Notes: generated by a model from the sequence alone, not told the origin. A stretch of 64,000 nucleotides of DNA from Candidatus Methylomirabilota bacterium (GCA_003104975.1 PQAM01000012.1:1-64000), one strand, 5' to 3'. Shown: positions 17,180-26,892, counted from the first letter of the stretch. Made by a program: numbers and translations.

Positions 17180-17316
17180 CTTGCATAGGTAATGAAACAC
17201 GAACTGCTCCCGCATCCGTTCAGCCTGAGCTTGTCGAAGGCCGCTCCGCTCATGGTTCGACAGGCTCACCACGAACGGAACGGAGGGATCTATAATAGTC
17301 GCATTACCTATGCAAG
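17180..17316. mobile_element. MITE-like element with perfect 15-bp terminal inverted repeats
   Basis: CTTGCATAGGTAATG at 17180-17194 is exactly complementary to 17302-17316. Between them lies a second, imperfect palindrome (17216-17278) whose ends read CCGTTC...CAGCCTGAGC and GGCTCACC...GAACGG. The 137-bp unit has no coding capacity and no obvious target-site duplication. It lies between pilM and the end of the trp operon and could also act as a transcript hairpin downstream of trpA. Confidence 0.7.
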
Positions 17317-17482
17317 AATCAATAGGATTAGTCGCCAACTATACGAGGGTGCCGGATGTGCCCCAAATGAGCCGGAAGAGGCGAGGACGGGCGGCGTCTC
17401 GGCAGGTGTGTTACGGTACGTTTCGAGAATGTGGAAGTTGAGAATGTAGCGTTGGGCCAGGGCTGCGCGGGAGAGCCGATGA

Positions 17483-18298
17483 CTATTGGCCTGAGACGGC
17501 TTTGATTCGTGTGGCTGCCTTGAGCGACGCGACGAACTCGCCGACGCGTTGCAACTGGTCCGGTTGTCCGGACGTCTGTTCCAACAGCGAGACGATCGCA
17601 CTCCCGACGATCACACCGTCGGCCATCGTCGCGACCACCCGTACCTGCTCCGGCGTCGAAATGCCGAACCCTACCGCCAGCGGCAGGCCGGTTTCGCGTC
17701 GGATGATCCGAAGGCCGGTTTCGAGATCGTCGCTGACCCTGGACCGGGCCCCCGTCACACCTCGCAGCGAGACATAATAGATGAATCCTTTTGAGGCGGC
17801 CGAGATCGTTCGTATCCGCTCAGGCGGGCTGGTCGGCGCAATGAGAAAGATCGTATACAGGTCGTACGCGCCCGCGGCCTCGATCAACTCGGTCGCCTCG
17901 TCAGGCGGCAGATCCGGCACGATCAGGCCGTCGATGCCGGCAGCTACCGCTTCTTTTGCGAATCGCGTATATCCGAAGTGAAAAATGGGATTGACGTAGC
18001 TCATTAATAAGAGCGGCAGGCGACAGTCAGTCCGAAGATCCGCCACCATCTCGATAATCCCCGCAAGGGTCGTTCCGCCCCGTAGCGCCCGTTGAGACGC
18101 CCGCTGAATGGTCACACCATCGGCCAGTGGATCCGAGAAGGGTACGCCGATCTCGATCAGATCGGCGCCCCGCCGTTCGCATTCCAGGATCAACGAACGG
18201 GTCGTAGCGAGGTCAGGGTCACCTGCGGTCAGGTAGGGCATCAGGGCTCGCTCTCCGGATTCCCTGAGTCGACGGAAACGCTCATCGATACGGTTCAT
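17483..18298 (-). CDS. trpA: Tryptophan synthase alpha subunit
   Basis: 271 residues. It cleaves indole-3-glycerol phosphate to indole, which passes to TrpB. Motifs: [30 protein letters not shown] (catalytic Glu), [15 protein letters not shown] (catalytic Asp), [15 protein letters not shown] and [11 protein letters not shown]. The start overlaps the trpB stop (ATGA). It is the last gene of trpEGDCFBA. Confidence 0.96.
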   Translation of the reverse strand: MNRIDERFRRLRESGERALMPYLTAGDPDLATTRSLILECERRGADLIEIGVPFSDPLADGVTIQRASQRALRGGTTLAGIIEMVADLRTDCRLPLLLMSYVNPIFHFGYTRFAKEAVAAGIDGLIVPDLPPDEATELIEAAGAYDLYTIFLIAPTSPPERIRTISAASKGFIYYVSLRGVTGARSRVSDDLETGLRIIRRETGLPLAVGFGISTPEQVRVVATMADGVIVGSAIVSLLEQTSGQPDQLQRVGEFVASLKAATRIKAVSGQ

Positions 18299-19539
18299 GG
18301 TCGAGACCCCTCAGTCAATACCAGATTCGCCACCGTCTCAACATCCTTATCGCCACGACCCGAGAGATTGACCACCACAATCTGGTCCCGGTTCAGCGTC
18401 GGGGCCAGTGTCTTGAGATGGGCGATGGCGTGCGCGCTCTCCAGCGCCGGAATGAGCCCCTCGAGCCGGCTCAGGAGCTGAAACGCCTCCAACGCCTCGG
18501 CATCCGTTGCCGACACAAAATCGATCCGCCCGAGGTCCCGGAGGTAGGCGTGCTCCGGCCCGACACTCGGATAATCCAGTCCGGCCGACACCGAATGAGT
18601 CGTGCGAATCTGGCCGTCGCCGTCCTGCAGGACGAAGCTCATCGTCCCGTGCAGGACGCCCAGTTCACCGCCGGCAAACCGCGCCGCATGCCGCCCGGAT
18701 TCGATCCCCAGTCCGCCCGCCTCGACCCCGATCATTCGAACGGCCGGCTCATCCAGAAAGTGGTGAAACAGACCGATCGCGTTGCTGCCGCCGCCGACGC
18801 AGGCGACCAGATAGTCCGGCAGTCTGCCCTCCAGTTCCAGGATCTGGGTCCTGGTCTCTCGACCGATGATCGATTGAAAATCGCGAACCATCAACGGGTA
18901 GGGATGGGCGCCCAGGACCGAGCCCAGCACATAATGGGTCGTATCGACATTCGTCACCCAGTCACGCATCGCCTCGTTGATAGCATCCTTCAGCGTGCAA
19001 CTGCCCGCCTCCACCGGGGCGACCTTGGCGCCCAACAGTCGCATCCGAACGACGTTGAGGGCCTGTCGTCGCATATCCTCCGTCCCCATATAGACCTCGC
19101 AGGTCAACCCGAACCTGGCGGCGACGGTTGCGGTCGCCACGCCGTGCTGTCCGGCGCCCGTTTCGGCGATGACCCGGGACTTTCCCATGCGGCGGGCGAG
19201 CAGAATCTGACCGAGGGTGTTATTGATCTTATGCGCGCCGGTATGACAGAGATCTTCGCGCTTGAGATAGATTCGCGCCCCGCCGAGATAATCGGTCAGT
19301 CGGCGCGCGAAATAGAGCGGCGTCGGACGCCCGACGTAGTGTCTGAGATAGCCCTGCATCTCTGACTCAAAGCCGGGATCGGCCTTCGCCTGGAGATAAA
19401 TGGTCTCCAGTTCGGCCAGGGCCGCCATCAGGGTTTCCGGAACGAATTGCCCGCCGTACCTGCCGAAGTGGCCGCGAGGATCAGGAAGCGGACCCGGATT
19501 ACATGTCTCAACGTGCGTCGGCTTTTCTAAGCTGTTCAA
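18295..19539 (-). CDS. trpB: Tryptophan synthase beta subunit
   Basis: 414 residues with a TTG start at 19539 behind GGTGAGGG; it overlaps the end of trpF by 32 bp, and no later plausible start keeps the conserved [16 protein letters not shown]. It condenses indole with serine using PLP; the PLP lysine is in [14 protein letters not shown], the phosphate loop in [10 protein letters not shown], and [14 protein letters not shown] is present. This is the standard TrpB1 type found next to trpA. Confidence 0.96.
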   Translation of the reverse strand: MNSLEKPTHVETCNPGPLPDPRGHFGRYGGQFVPETLMAALAELETIYLQAKADPGFESEMQGYLRHYVGRPTPLYFARRLTDYLGGARIYLKREDLCHTGAHKINNTLGQILLARRMGKSRVIAETGAGQHGVATATVAARFGLTCEVYMGTEDMRRQALNVVRMRLLGAKVAPVEAGSCTLKDAINEAMRDWVTNVDTTHYVLGSVLGAHPYPLMVRDFQSIIGRETRTQILELEGRLPDYLVACVGGGSNAIGLFHHFLDEPAVRMIGVEAGGLGIESGRHAARFAGGELGVLHGTMSFVLQDGDGQIRTTHSVSAGLDYPSVGPEHAYLRDLGRIDFVSATDAEALEAFQLLSRLEGLIPALESAHAIAHLKTLAPTLNRDQIVVVNLSGRGDKDVETVANLVLTEGSRP

Positions 19540-20131
19540 TGAATTCCCTCACCTTTTGATGATCTTTTCGACCGGGAGAGGCTTCCACGCCGCTACAGAC
19601 GTCCACGGCGTACGGCCTGACCTGCGCGATTGCGCGGGCGATATTGTCGGGTCTCAGTCCGCCCGACAAAATGACCCGTGTCCGACGCGCGGCTTCCGCC
19701 GCGATCTCCCACGGAAAGGTTCGGCCGGTCCCACCCGGCTGGTCGGCGACGTAGGCGTCCAGCAGGAAGGCCCGTGCCCGCGGGTAATGAGCTACGACCT
19801 CCAGATCGGTTGTACTCTGCACCCGAATCGCCTTAATAAATGGGGTACGAAGTTGACTACATAGGTCCGGACTCTCGTGACCGTGCAGTTGTGCAAGCCC
19901 GACGCCGGATACGCCGACAATCCGCTCGATCTCGTCAGGCGGTCGGTGGACGAATACCCCTACCGTCGTCACAAACGGCGGCATCTCCCCGACGATCGCC
20001 GCCGCTGCCGGCGGGTGGATATAACGGGGCGTCCCCTCCGCAAAGATAAACCCCAGGGCATCGGCCCCGGCCTCGACTGCGGCCCACGCGTCTTCACGCG
20101 AGGTGATTCCGCAGATCTTTACGCGCACCAT
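19508..20131 (-). CDS. trpF: Phosphoribosylanthranilate isomerase
   Basis: 207 residues from the ATG at 20131; a TTG at 20140 is the alternative. It isomerises PRA to CdRP. Motifs: [15 protein letters not shown] (catalytic Cys), [24 protein letters not shown] (catalytic Asp), [10 protein letters not shown] and [16 protein letters not shown]. It sits between trpC and trpB. Confidence 0.95.
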   Translation of the reverse strand: MVRVKICGITSREDAWAAVEAGADALGFIFAEGTPRYIHPPAAAAIVGEMPPFVTTVGVFVHRPPDEIERIVGVSGVGLAQLHGHESPDLCSQLRTPFIKAIRVQSTTDLEVVAHYPRARAFLLDAYVADQPGGTGRTFPWEIAAEAARRTRVILSGGLRPDNIARAIAQVRPYAVDVCSGVEASPGRKDHQKVREFIEQLRKADAR

Positions 20132-20141
20132 CGGACGCAAC

Positions 20142-20948
20142 TCAACCGCCGGTTCCCGTCAGCAACTCGCGCAGCTTCTCCCCGGGGTCCGGACTCGCCA
20201 GCAAGGATTCGCCAACCAGGATCGCGTCAACGCCGGCGTCGGCCAGGCGTCGGACTTCTTCGGGGCGCTTAATGCCGCTTTCGCTCACGACGACGGCCTG
20301 ATGCGGCAGGTGCGGCAGCAGCGCAAAGGTCGTCTCCAGCCGGGTCTCCAGGGTTGCCAGATCCCGATTGTTGATACCGATCAGTGAGGCGCCTACCCCT
20401 TTTACGGTCTCAAGCTCCGCCATGGTGTGGACCTCTACCAGCGGGTGCAGCCCAAGCGACACGGCCAGCCCGTAGAGATCCTGCAGTTGTGACGGCTCAA
20501 GGGCTGCCGCGATCAACAGGATCGCGTCCGCCGGATACGCGCGGCTCTCATACACCTGGTAGGGAGTCACGATGAACTCCTTCCTGAGCACCGGCAGATC
20601 GACCGCCCCTCTGGCCGTCACCAGATCCTCTAGACTCCCCTGAAAGAACCGGCCGTCCGTCAGGATCGAGATGGCGCTGGCACCGGCCGCCTGATAGGAC
20701 GCCGCCATCGCCGTGACGTCAAGCGGACGGCGGATGATCCCTGCCGACGGCGATGCGCGTTTAATTTCTGCGATGGCCTTGAGCGGCTCCCGGCTTCCCG
20801 CCTCTGTCTGTTTTCTGGCGATGGCTGCAACAAAATCGCGCGGGGGCGGCGAGTCCGAGGCGCGCGCCCTCAACTCTACAAGCGGCAGAGTCGCCTCGCG
20901 CTCGGTGACCTCTTGCCGTTTGTGCTCAAGAATGTACCGAAGCATCAT
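20142..20948 (-). CDS. trpC: Indole-3-glycerol phosphate synthase
   Basis: 268 residues. It closes the indole ring from CdRP. Motifs: AIAEIKRASPSAGII, ASAISILTDGRFFQGSLEDL, LPVLRKEFIVTPYQVYE (catalytic Lys region), GINNRDL, VVSESGI and AILVGESLL. It begins 4 bp after trpD and is a separate protein, not fused to trpF. Confidence 0.96.
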   Translation of the reverse strand: MMLRYILEHKRQEVTEREATLPLVELRARASDSPPPRDFVAAIARKQTEAGSREPLKAIAEIKRASPSAGIIRRPLDVTAMAASYQAAGASAISILTDGRFFQGSLEDLVTARGAVDLPVLRKEFIVTPYQVYESRAYPADAILLIAAALEPSQLQDLYGLAVSLGLHPLVEVHTMAELETVKGVGASLIGINNRDLATLETRLETTFALLPHLPHQAVVVSESGIKRPEEVRRLADAGVDAILVGESLLASPDPGEKLRELLTGTGG

Positions 20949-20952
20949 GGTA

Positions 20953-22061
20953 TTACGCGGCCTGTCGGCCGTGGCGACGACTGAACTCTACCAGAGCCCG
21001 CAGTTTCTCTATCGCGGCACCGCTGTCGATCGACATGGCGGCCAGTTTGGCGCCGCTCTGGATGTCATCGGCCGTCCCGCCCGCGATTACGGCCAGGGCC
21101 GCGTTCATAATCACCACATCCCGTTTCGGCCCCCGCTCACCAGTCAGAATCGCCCGGATCATCTGCGCGTTTTCGCCGGCACCGCCGCCCTGCAGATCGT
21201 CGAGGCTCGCCCGCGCAAAGCCGAAATCCTCCGGGGCCAGCATGTAGGTGTGGACCTGTCCATCCTTGATCTCCGACACCCGGCTTTGCAAGGCCGGCGA
21301 TAGCTCATCCAGTCCGTCAAGACCGCAGACCACAAAGGCCCGCTCCGACCCTAGCGCGACCAGGACGGTTGCCAAAAGTTCGGTCAAGCGCGGCTCGTAG
21401 ACCCCTACGACCTGAGCGGGCGCCTGGGCCGGATTGGTGAGGGGGCCGAGGATGTTGAACACCGTCCGAATCCGTATCTCGCGGCGGGCGGTCATCACAT
21501 GCCGCATGGCCGGGTGCAACAGCGGGGCATACAGAAACCCGATGCCGACCTCGTCGATACACGCCCCCACCTGCTCCGGCGCGAGCGTCAGATCCACCCC
21601 CAACGCCTCCATCACGTCGGCGCTCCCGCAACGACTCGATACCGAGCGATTGCCGTGTTTGGCGACCTGAACACCGGCCCCCGCCACTACAAAGGCCGCG
21701 GCTGTCGAGATATTGAAGGTGTGGGCGGCGTCTCCCCCAGTGCCGCAGGTATCGACCAACCGCCCGCCGCCGGTTTCACCCCCCGCACGCTCGGCCGGCC
21801 CACGAACCCTGATGCGACAGACATGCGCCCGCATAGCCCGTGCAAATCCGGTGATCTCAGCGGCCGTCTCCCCCTTCAGCCGCAGCGCCGTCAAAAAGGC
21901 TGCGATCTGCGGGTCGCACGCCCGTCCGGACATCATCTCTTCCATCGCCGCACAGGCTTCATCGGCGCTCAGGTCCCGCCGGTCGACCACCTTGTGCAGT
22001 GCGTCCAGAATCAGCATCTCAACCGTATCGTCTCTGTAATCGTCGTCTGTACGCTGTCTCA

Positions 22062-22062
<1 letters not shown>
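20953..22062 (-). CDS. trpD: Anthranilate phosphoribosyltransferase
   Basis: 369 residues from the ATG at 22062, which overlaps the trpG stop (TGATG); the frame is open upstream only as an overlap with trpG. It adds the phosphoribosyl group to anthranilate. Motifs: DTCGTGGDAAHTFNISTAAAFV (PRPP site), KHGNRSVSSRCGSADVMEALG, IGFLYAPLLHPAM and RTVFNILGPLTNPA. A short extra stretch (ERAGGETGGGRL) lies before the PRPP loop. Confidence 0.95.
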
Positions 22063-22628
<566 letters not shown>

Positions 22629-22634
22629 GTGCGC

Positions 22635-24149
22635 CTACCCTGTCCCTCCGATCCACAGATCGCCCGATTCGGCCATCTGGATCGCCCTGAGCATCCCCTT
22701 CGCCTTGTTCATCGTCTCTTCGTATTCGCGTTCCGGGTCGGAGTCGGCCACGATCCCTGCGCCCGCCTGGACATATGCGGTTCCGTCGCTGATGATGACG
22801 GTGCGGATGGTGATGCAGGTATCCATATTGCCGGAGAAGCCGAAATAGCCGACCGCACCGGCATAGAGGCCTCGACGCACCGGCTCCAACTCCTCGATAA
22901 TCTCCATGGCACGGATCTTGGGTGCGCCGGTGACGGTTCCTGCGGGAAAGCAGGCGCGCAACAGATCGAAGGCATCATGCCCGTCGGCCAGTATCCCTTG
23001 AACGTTGGAGACGATGTGCATGACGTGCGAATAGCGCTCGACCGTCATCAGCTCCGACACGGCAACGGATCCGATCACAGCCACCCGCCCCACATCGTTG
23101 CGTCCCAGGTCCACCAGCATAATATGCTCCGCCCGTTCCTTCGGATCGGCGAGGAGCTCCTGCTCGAACGCCAGATCCTCCGCATCACTGCGTCCTCTCG
23201 GCCGGGTCCCGGCAATCGGGCGCAGATCGATCCGCCCCTCTTCCAATCGGACTAACACCTCCGGTGAGCTGCCGGCCACACGGATCTCGCCCAGCCGCAG
23301 ATAGTACATATAGGGCGACGGGTTGATCGTTCTGAGGGCCCGGTAGATATCGAACGGATCGGCGGTGGTTTTGGTGGAGAGTCGTTGAGAGATGACCGTC
23401 TGGACCACGTCCCCCGCCCGCACATATTCCTGCGTACGCTCTACGGCGCGAACGAACTCGGTCTGACTCATGGTCGAGTTCAGTTGCAACTCCCCCCCGT
23501 CTCCGCCGGGCCTCCGGCCCATATGCAGCGGCCGCCGCAGCGCGTCCACGACGTCGTCGATCTTTCTCGCAGCCTCATCGTATGCCTCACGAAGCTGCTG
23601 CGGATCGGTCTCCGGAACAAAGGCATTGGCTACGATCTTGATCCGGTGAGAGACGTTATCGAAAATCAGCAGGGTATCGGGCAGGAGAAAGAAGGCATCG
23701 GGCAGATCGAGATCATTTTTAGTCGTTGCCGGCAGTCGTTCGAATTGTCGAACGACATCGTAGGAGAGAAATCCCACGATCCCCCCGTAAAACCTCGGGA
23801 GGTCGTCGGCCTGAACCGGCCGATAGCGCCGCAAGATCGACTTTAACGGCTCCAGCAGGTCCTGTTCGATCGTATGAGATTGGGCCCCGGCTGCGGTCGT
23901 CACTGTGGCTGTCGTGCCCTTTGCGTGAAAGACAAGGGCGGGATTGCTGCCGAGGAAGCTGTAGCGGCCCCACTTTTCCCCCCCTTCGACACTCTCCAAC
24001 AGAAAGGCGTAGTCGCCGCGGTCGATCTTGCGAAAGGCCGATACCGGCGTCTCCATGTCGGCGACGATCTCGCGGTAGACGGGGATCAGGTTGCCGGCCG
24101 CGCTCTTCCGCACAAATTCGTCGAAGGATGGATGCAGCATCTCCGCCAT
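22635..24149 (-). CDS. trpE: Anthranilate synthase component I
   Basis: 504 residues. It converts chorismate to anthranilate with TrpG. The N-terminal part has the tryptophan-feedback region (residues about 35-60, SVEGGEKWGRYSFLG, with the LLES element just before). The C-terminal chorismate domain shows PSPYMYYLRLGEIRVAGSSPE, IAGTRPRGR, ELLADPKERAEHIMLVDLG, FPAGTVTGAPKIRAMEII and GAGIVADSDPEREYEET. First gene of the operon; a promoter is predicted at 24188-24217. The short leader leaves no room for an attenuator peptide. Confidence 0.96.
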   Translation of the reverse strand: MAEMLHPSFDEFVRKSAAGNLIPVYREIVADMETPVSAFRKIDRGDYAFLLESVEGGEKWGRYSFLGSNPALVFHAKGTTATVTTAAGAQSHTIEQDLLEPLKSILRRYRPVQADDLPRFYGGIVGFLSYDVVRQFERLPATTKNDLDLPDAFFLLPDTLLIFDNVSHRIKIVANAFVPETDPQQLREAYDEAARKIDDVVDALRRPLHMGRRPGGDGGELQLNSTMSQTEFVRAVERTQEYVRAGDVVQTVISQRLSTKTTADPFDIYRALRTINPSPYMYYLRLGEIRVAGSSPEVLVRLEEGRIDLRPIAGTRPRGRSDAEDLAFEQELLADPKERAEHIMLVDLGRNDVGRVAVIGSVAVSELMTVERYSHVMHIVSNVQGILADGHDAFDLLRACFPAGTVTGAPKIRAMEIIEELEPVRRGLYAGAVGYFGFSGNMDTCITIRTVIISDGTAYVQAGAGIVADSDPEREYEETMNKAKGMLRAIQMAESGDLWIGGTG

Positions 24150-24187
24150 GTGTGGGTACCAAGGTAGTGGGCTGAACAGTAGGGCTC

Positions 24188-24217
24188 ACCCTACCATACG
24201 GGAGAAAAAGCGGTCAA
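24188..24217 (-). promoter_or_regulatory. Predicted promoter of the trp operon, with palindrome over the -10
   Basis: Minus strand TTGACC (24212-24217), 18-nt spacer, TAGGGT (24188-24193). The -10 is part of TAGGG-TGAG-CCCTA, a small inverted repeat that could be an operator. The smc promoter has the same TGGTAGGGT end and spacing. The trpE ATG follows about 38 nt downstream. Confidence 0.45.
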
Positions 24218-24284
24218 GGCCAAACCCGGACGGGAGGCGATGGAGGTCGTGTGTGTGCGGGAGGCTCGCCGGTAGAGCAGTACG

Positions 24285-24614
24285 TTACAGATGCTGCTGG
24301 ATCTTGGCCTGAAGGGCTGATTTCGACAACGCCCCGACAATCTGTTCGACCTGCGCCCCATCCTTGAAGAGGAGGATCGTCGGAATGCTTCGAATTCCGA
24401 ATCGAGCCGTACTCTCCCGATTCTCGTCCACATTCAACTTGGCGATCGTGACCTGCCCGTCATGTTCGTTTGCCAACTCATCCAGGATGGGTGCGATCAT
24501 CCGACAGGGACCGCACCATTCGGCCCAGAAATCAACCAGGATCAGACCCTGTCCTTTGATAACCCGCTCGTCAAAATCGCGGTCTGTGAGATGAACGACC
24601 TTCTCTGACGCCAT
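24285..24614 (-). CDS. trxA: Thioredoxin
   Basis: 109 residues, standard thioredoxin. The active site WCGPC lies in [18 protein letters not shown], and the cis-proline loop is [13 protein letters not shown]. It reduces disulfides in the cytosol. Its stop lies 135 bp before trpE on the same strand, but trpE has its own promoter. Confidence 0.96.
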   Translation of the reverse strand: MASEKVVHLTDRDFDERVIKGQGLILVDFWAEWCGPCRMIAPILDELANEHDGQVTIAKLNVDENRESTARFGIRSIPTILLFKDGAQVEQIVGALSKSALQAKIQQHL

Positions 24615-24679
24615 ACATCCCTCCGCCTGTCCTCATGAAGTAAAGCCTCGCCGGACTCCCAAGCAAGCGCATTCGATAA

Positions 24680-25255
24680 TTGAATTTTATATTAAAGGAC
24701 ATGAGATCGACTGTCAAGCTGTTTGAACCGCCCTGTCAACGTCCGGTTGAACTGCGGGGACGCCATGCCAATTGTCTCATGCGGGTATGGTGGCGAACGC
24801 CGAGGACGATCCGTTGTCCGGTGCACCGTGTCATCGTGGGCGACCGGCTGCCGATCAACGCCGAGTGGCAGGCCGTCGCCTTGGGGACACCGGACACCGG
24901 CGGCGCCGACAATGGTTCAACCACCTGCAACACCGACAATCTGGCGCTTGACGTGATGGCCACGGGATCCCGGTCGGCCTGTGTCTCCAACGTGGGGGCC
25001 TTCGACATGGTGGGGAACGTCTGGGAGTGGGTGGCGGACTGGGTGCCGCTGTCTACGGACTGTCCCGGCTGGGGCCTGTTCAGTGACGATTTCATGTGCC
25101 TCGCCGGGGCGTCCACGACTGATGGCCTCGGCGCGTTGATTCGCGGCGGCAGCTTCATCAACGGCTCGTCTGCCGGCGTCTTCGCGGTCGCTGGCCTCGT
25201 CCCGTCGCGCACGGACAGCTTGGTCGGCAGCCCCGGGTTTCGCGCCGCCCACTAG
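24680..25255 (+). pseudogene. C-terminal fragment of an FGE-sulfatase (SUMF1-like) domain protein
   Basis: The frame is open from 24680, but only about residues 57-191 are recognisable: RLPINAEWQAVALGTPD, then GAFDMVGNVWEWVADWVP, ALIRGGSFINGSSAGVF and the terminal GFRAAH. These are hallmarks of the formylglycine-generating-enzyme fold (C-type lectin type). The N-terminal half of the domain and any signal peptide are missing, and the upstream part reads as low-complexity arginine-rich noise. The first part of the fragment lies in the 115-bp repeat that recurs at 25719. Likely a remnant; proteins of this class are sometimes targets of diversity-generating retroelements, but no reverse transcriptase is in the window. 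Confidence 0.7.
24742..24856. repeat. 115-bp direct repeat, copy 1
   Basis: Matches 25719-25833 at 112 of 115 positions, 977 bp away. It ends inside the FGE-like reading frame (at RLPI). It contains a 9-bp hairpin, arms 24761-24769 and 24784-24792, with two G-U pairs in this copy. Confidence 0.9.
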
Positions 25256-25400
25256 TCGTCCTTTGACCATTTGGGACGTTGCATGTTGATCCTGCGCGGG
25301 CGGGGCGTGCCCCCGCTCGCGCACGGCGTCGTCGTCGGCTGAGCGCGGCTCATAGATCAGGACGTCATCCCTATTGTCCAGAAGACGTCCATTACGGTAC

Positions 25401-25622
25401 TCAACGAGCTTTGCGACTTCCCAGGTCCTCTTCTGCGACGGGATCAGTGGGCCGCTCGTAGTCGATGGCAACGCCGCGCAGCGGAAAACGATCTGCAGTT
25501 GTGGGGCGCATTCCCCGGGGCAACACAATGACCTCCACTTCTTCGCCGGCTTTAAACGGCAGCTTTGTCAGCCGCACTTCACCATTCTCGCCAATCGTCG
25601 TTTCGATGCGGACGGCCTGCAT
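25401..25622 (-). CDS. Small antitoxin-like protein (orphan)
   Basis: 73 residues from the ATG at 25622, with GGGAGG in front. The N-terminus MQAVRIETTIGENGEVRLTK followed by LPFKAGEEVEVIVLPR, and the end DYERPTDPVAEEDL, resembles small beta-stranded antitoxins usually paired with a PIN toxin. The overlapping downstream frame (RLLDNRDDVLIYEPRSADDD) loosely recalls a PIN start but has no complete toxin before the FGE remnant. So either the toxin is lost or this is not a toxin-antitoxin gene. Family assignment is from pattern recognition only. Confidence 0.5.
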   Translation of the reverse strand: MQAVRIETTIGENGEVRLTKLPFKAGEEVEVIVLPRGMRPTTADRFPLRGVAIDYERPTDPVAEEDLGSRKAR

Positions 25623-25718
25623 GTCGATCCTCCCATCAAGATCAGAACTGTTCGCCACCACCCACAACGCCATTGCATTTTATCATAGCGTGACGCGGTG
25701 GGCTGCGCAACAACAACA

Positions 25719-25833
25719 TCCGGTTGAACTGCGGGGACACCATGCCAATTGTCTCATGCGGGCATAGTGGCGAACGCCGAGGACGATCCGTTGTCCGGTG
25801 CACCGTGTCATCGTGGGCGACCGGCTGCCGATC
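25719..25833. repeat. 115-bp direct repeat, copy 2
   Basis: Second copy of 24742-24856. The three differences all lie in the arms of the internal hairpin (25738-25746 and 25761-25769). Beyond 25833 the similarity stops abruptly, while in copy 1 the FGE-like frame continues. Confidence 0.9.
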
Positions 25834-25867
25834 CATCCCTCACGCCTGCGACTCGGCGCGAGCCCCT

Positions 25868-25885
25868 ATACGCCAAAAGGCGTAT
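25868..25885. other. Perfect stem-loop ATACGCC-AAAA-GGCGTAT
   Basis: Seven-base-pair stem with an AAAA loop, 83 bp before the next gene. The 12-mer TATACGCCAAAA at 25867-25878 recurs inverted at 27187-27198, which could mark the ends of an inserted 1.3-kb segment. It may alternatively be an operator or processing site. Confidence 0.45.
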
Positions 25886-25967
25886 TGACGGCACGGCAGG
25901 ACCTGAGGTAATTCAAGACAGAAAGGTATGCTCACCAACCCGCACACATCACAAGGAGGTCGGCGTC

Positions 25968-26558
25968 ATGAAACGAACGCTTCACACTATTCGAGCCCCG
26001 CAGACCAAGACCGTACGACTCCTGGCAGGGCTGTTGCTTGCCCTGCCGCTCCTGGCCGCGAGCCCCGCCGACGCTTTCAAAGAGGTCGATGCGCGCCCGG
26101 TCGACATGTTCGGCATGGTCGGCATCGTCCGCGGCCAGGCCGCCCGGCTCAACGTCGTGAACGCGCGCGCGATGGTCGACCCCGGCGATCGTTCGAGCCC
26201 GTGTCAGGTGGAGTTCGGGTTCGTGGACGGCCAAGGGCGGAGCCTCGGACGCGCGACGGCCGCCCTCCTGCCCGGCCAGGCCTCATTCTTCGACGTCTTC
26301 TTCGATGCCTTCGACGACGCCGGCCCAGCATCGCGTCTGCAGGTCAGGGGGTTCATCATCGACGGTGGCAGGGCAGTAGCACCGGATATTGGCGACCGGA
26401 CAGGCCGCATGGGCGACGATCCGTGTGCGGCGCTTCTGCCGAGCGTCGAGGTCTACGACGTGGCCACCGGCGCCAGCACGCTCGTCCTGCACCCCGCGGT
26501 GATCCGCGGCTTCAACCCGCAGCCGGATCCGCCGGGCCTCCCGGCCATTCGCAAGTAG
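25968..26558 (+). CDS. Secreted protein of unknown function with C-terminal NPQPDPPG motif
   Basis: 196 residues from the ATG at 25968, chosen because of CAAGGAGGT 7 nt upstream; the open frame extends back to 25749 into repeat DNA. A signal peptide with a basic n-region and LLAGLLLALPLLAASPADA is followed by a beta-rich mature domain (about 35-180): VDMFGMVGIVRGQAARLNVVN, then SSPCQVEFGFVDGQG. The C-terminus GFNPQPDPPGLPAIRK carries an NPQPDPPG motif that I recall from small secreted bacterial proteins of unknown role. Stands alone within the fragment-rich patch. Confidence 0.65.
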   Translation: MKRTLHTIRAPQTKTVRLLAGLLLALPLLAASPADAFKEVDARPVDMFGMVGIVRGQAARLNVVNARAMVDPGDRSSPCQVEFGFVDGQGRSLGRATAALLPGQASFFDVFFDAFDDAGPASRLQVRGFIIDGGRAVAPDIGDRTGRMGDDPCAALLPSVEVYDVATGASTLVLHPAVIRGFNPQPDPPGLPAIRK

Positions 26559-26674
26559 CAGTCCGGGCTGCGGAGAGTTCGAGCAACATCGGCTGGTCCG
26601 CATCGGTGTTGCTCGAACTGAGTGTGGCGACGCAGGATACGTGGGTCGGGACACATCACAGAGACGAGGAGACC

Positions 26675-26821
26675 ATGAGAAGGCAACAGTTTGTGATCCG
26701 CCGTGCTCGGCCCGCGCCCTTCGGCATTAACGCTCGTAGCGAGGTGCTCGGCTACTACATGGATGCCGGAGGCGTCTGGCGTGGTTTCGTGACGACCTCG
26801 GTACGACACCTGTCGCCATGA
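26675..26821 (+). pseudogene. Fragment of a HAF-repeat extracellular protein
   Basis: A 48-codon frame with the segment GINARSEVLGYYMDAGGVWRGFV, which matches the repeated unit (IN..G.vvGyy.da.g..hGF) of HAF-type extracellular proteins. Full proteins have several such units; only one is left. AGGAG precedes the ATG at 26675, so it may be expressed, but it is most likely a remnant. Confidence 0.55.
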
Positions 26822-26892
26822 AGGCATGGCCCGAAACACGTCCCTTGTCGCTGATGAGAGGATACGGATAGGGAGACGCGGCGGAAAAGCGA

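Larger units (their letters stand above)
17042..17482. other. Intergenic region between trpA and pilM
   Basis: 441 bp. It contains the pilM promoter (17092-17120) and the MITE-like element (17180-17316). The 17317-17482 part, downstream of trpA, shows no gene and no hairpin with a T-run. Confidence 0.6.

Noticed and set aside
24150-24284. trp leader peptide and attenuator
   Set aside because: The predicted transcription start is about 30 nt before trpE, and no Trp-rich short frame or terminator/antiterminator pair is visible.
25260-25400. PIN toxin gene partnered with the antitoxin-like gene
   Set aside because: Only a short stretch (RLLDNRDDVLIYEP) is vaguely PIN-like; no further acidic active-site residues follow before unrelated sequence.
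24742-25833. Diversity-generating retroelement (template and variable repeat)
   Set aside because: The two copies differ at G/A, T/C and G/A positions, not at adenines only, they lie at the wrong end of the FGE-like frame, and no reverse transcriptase is present.
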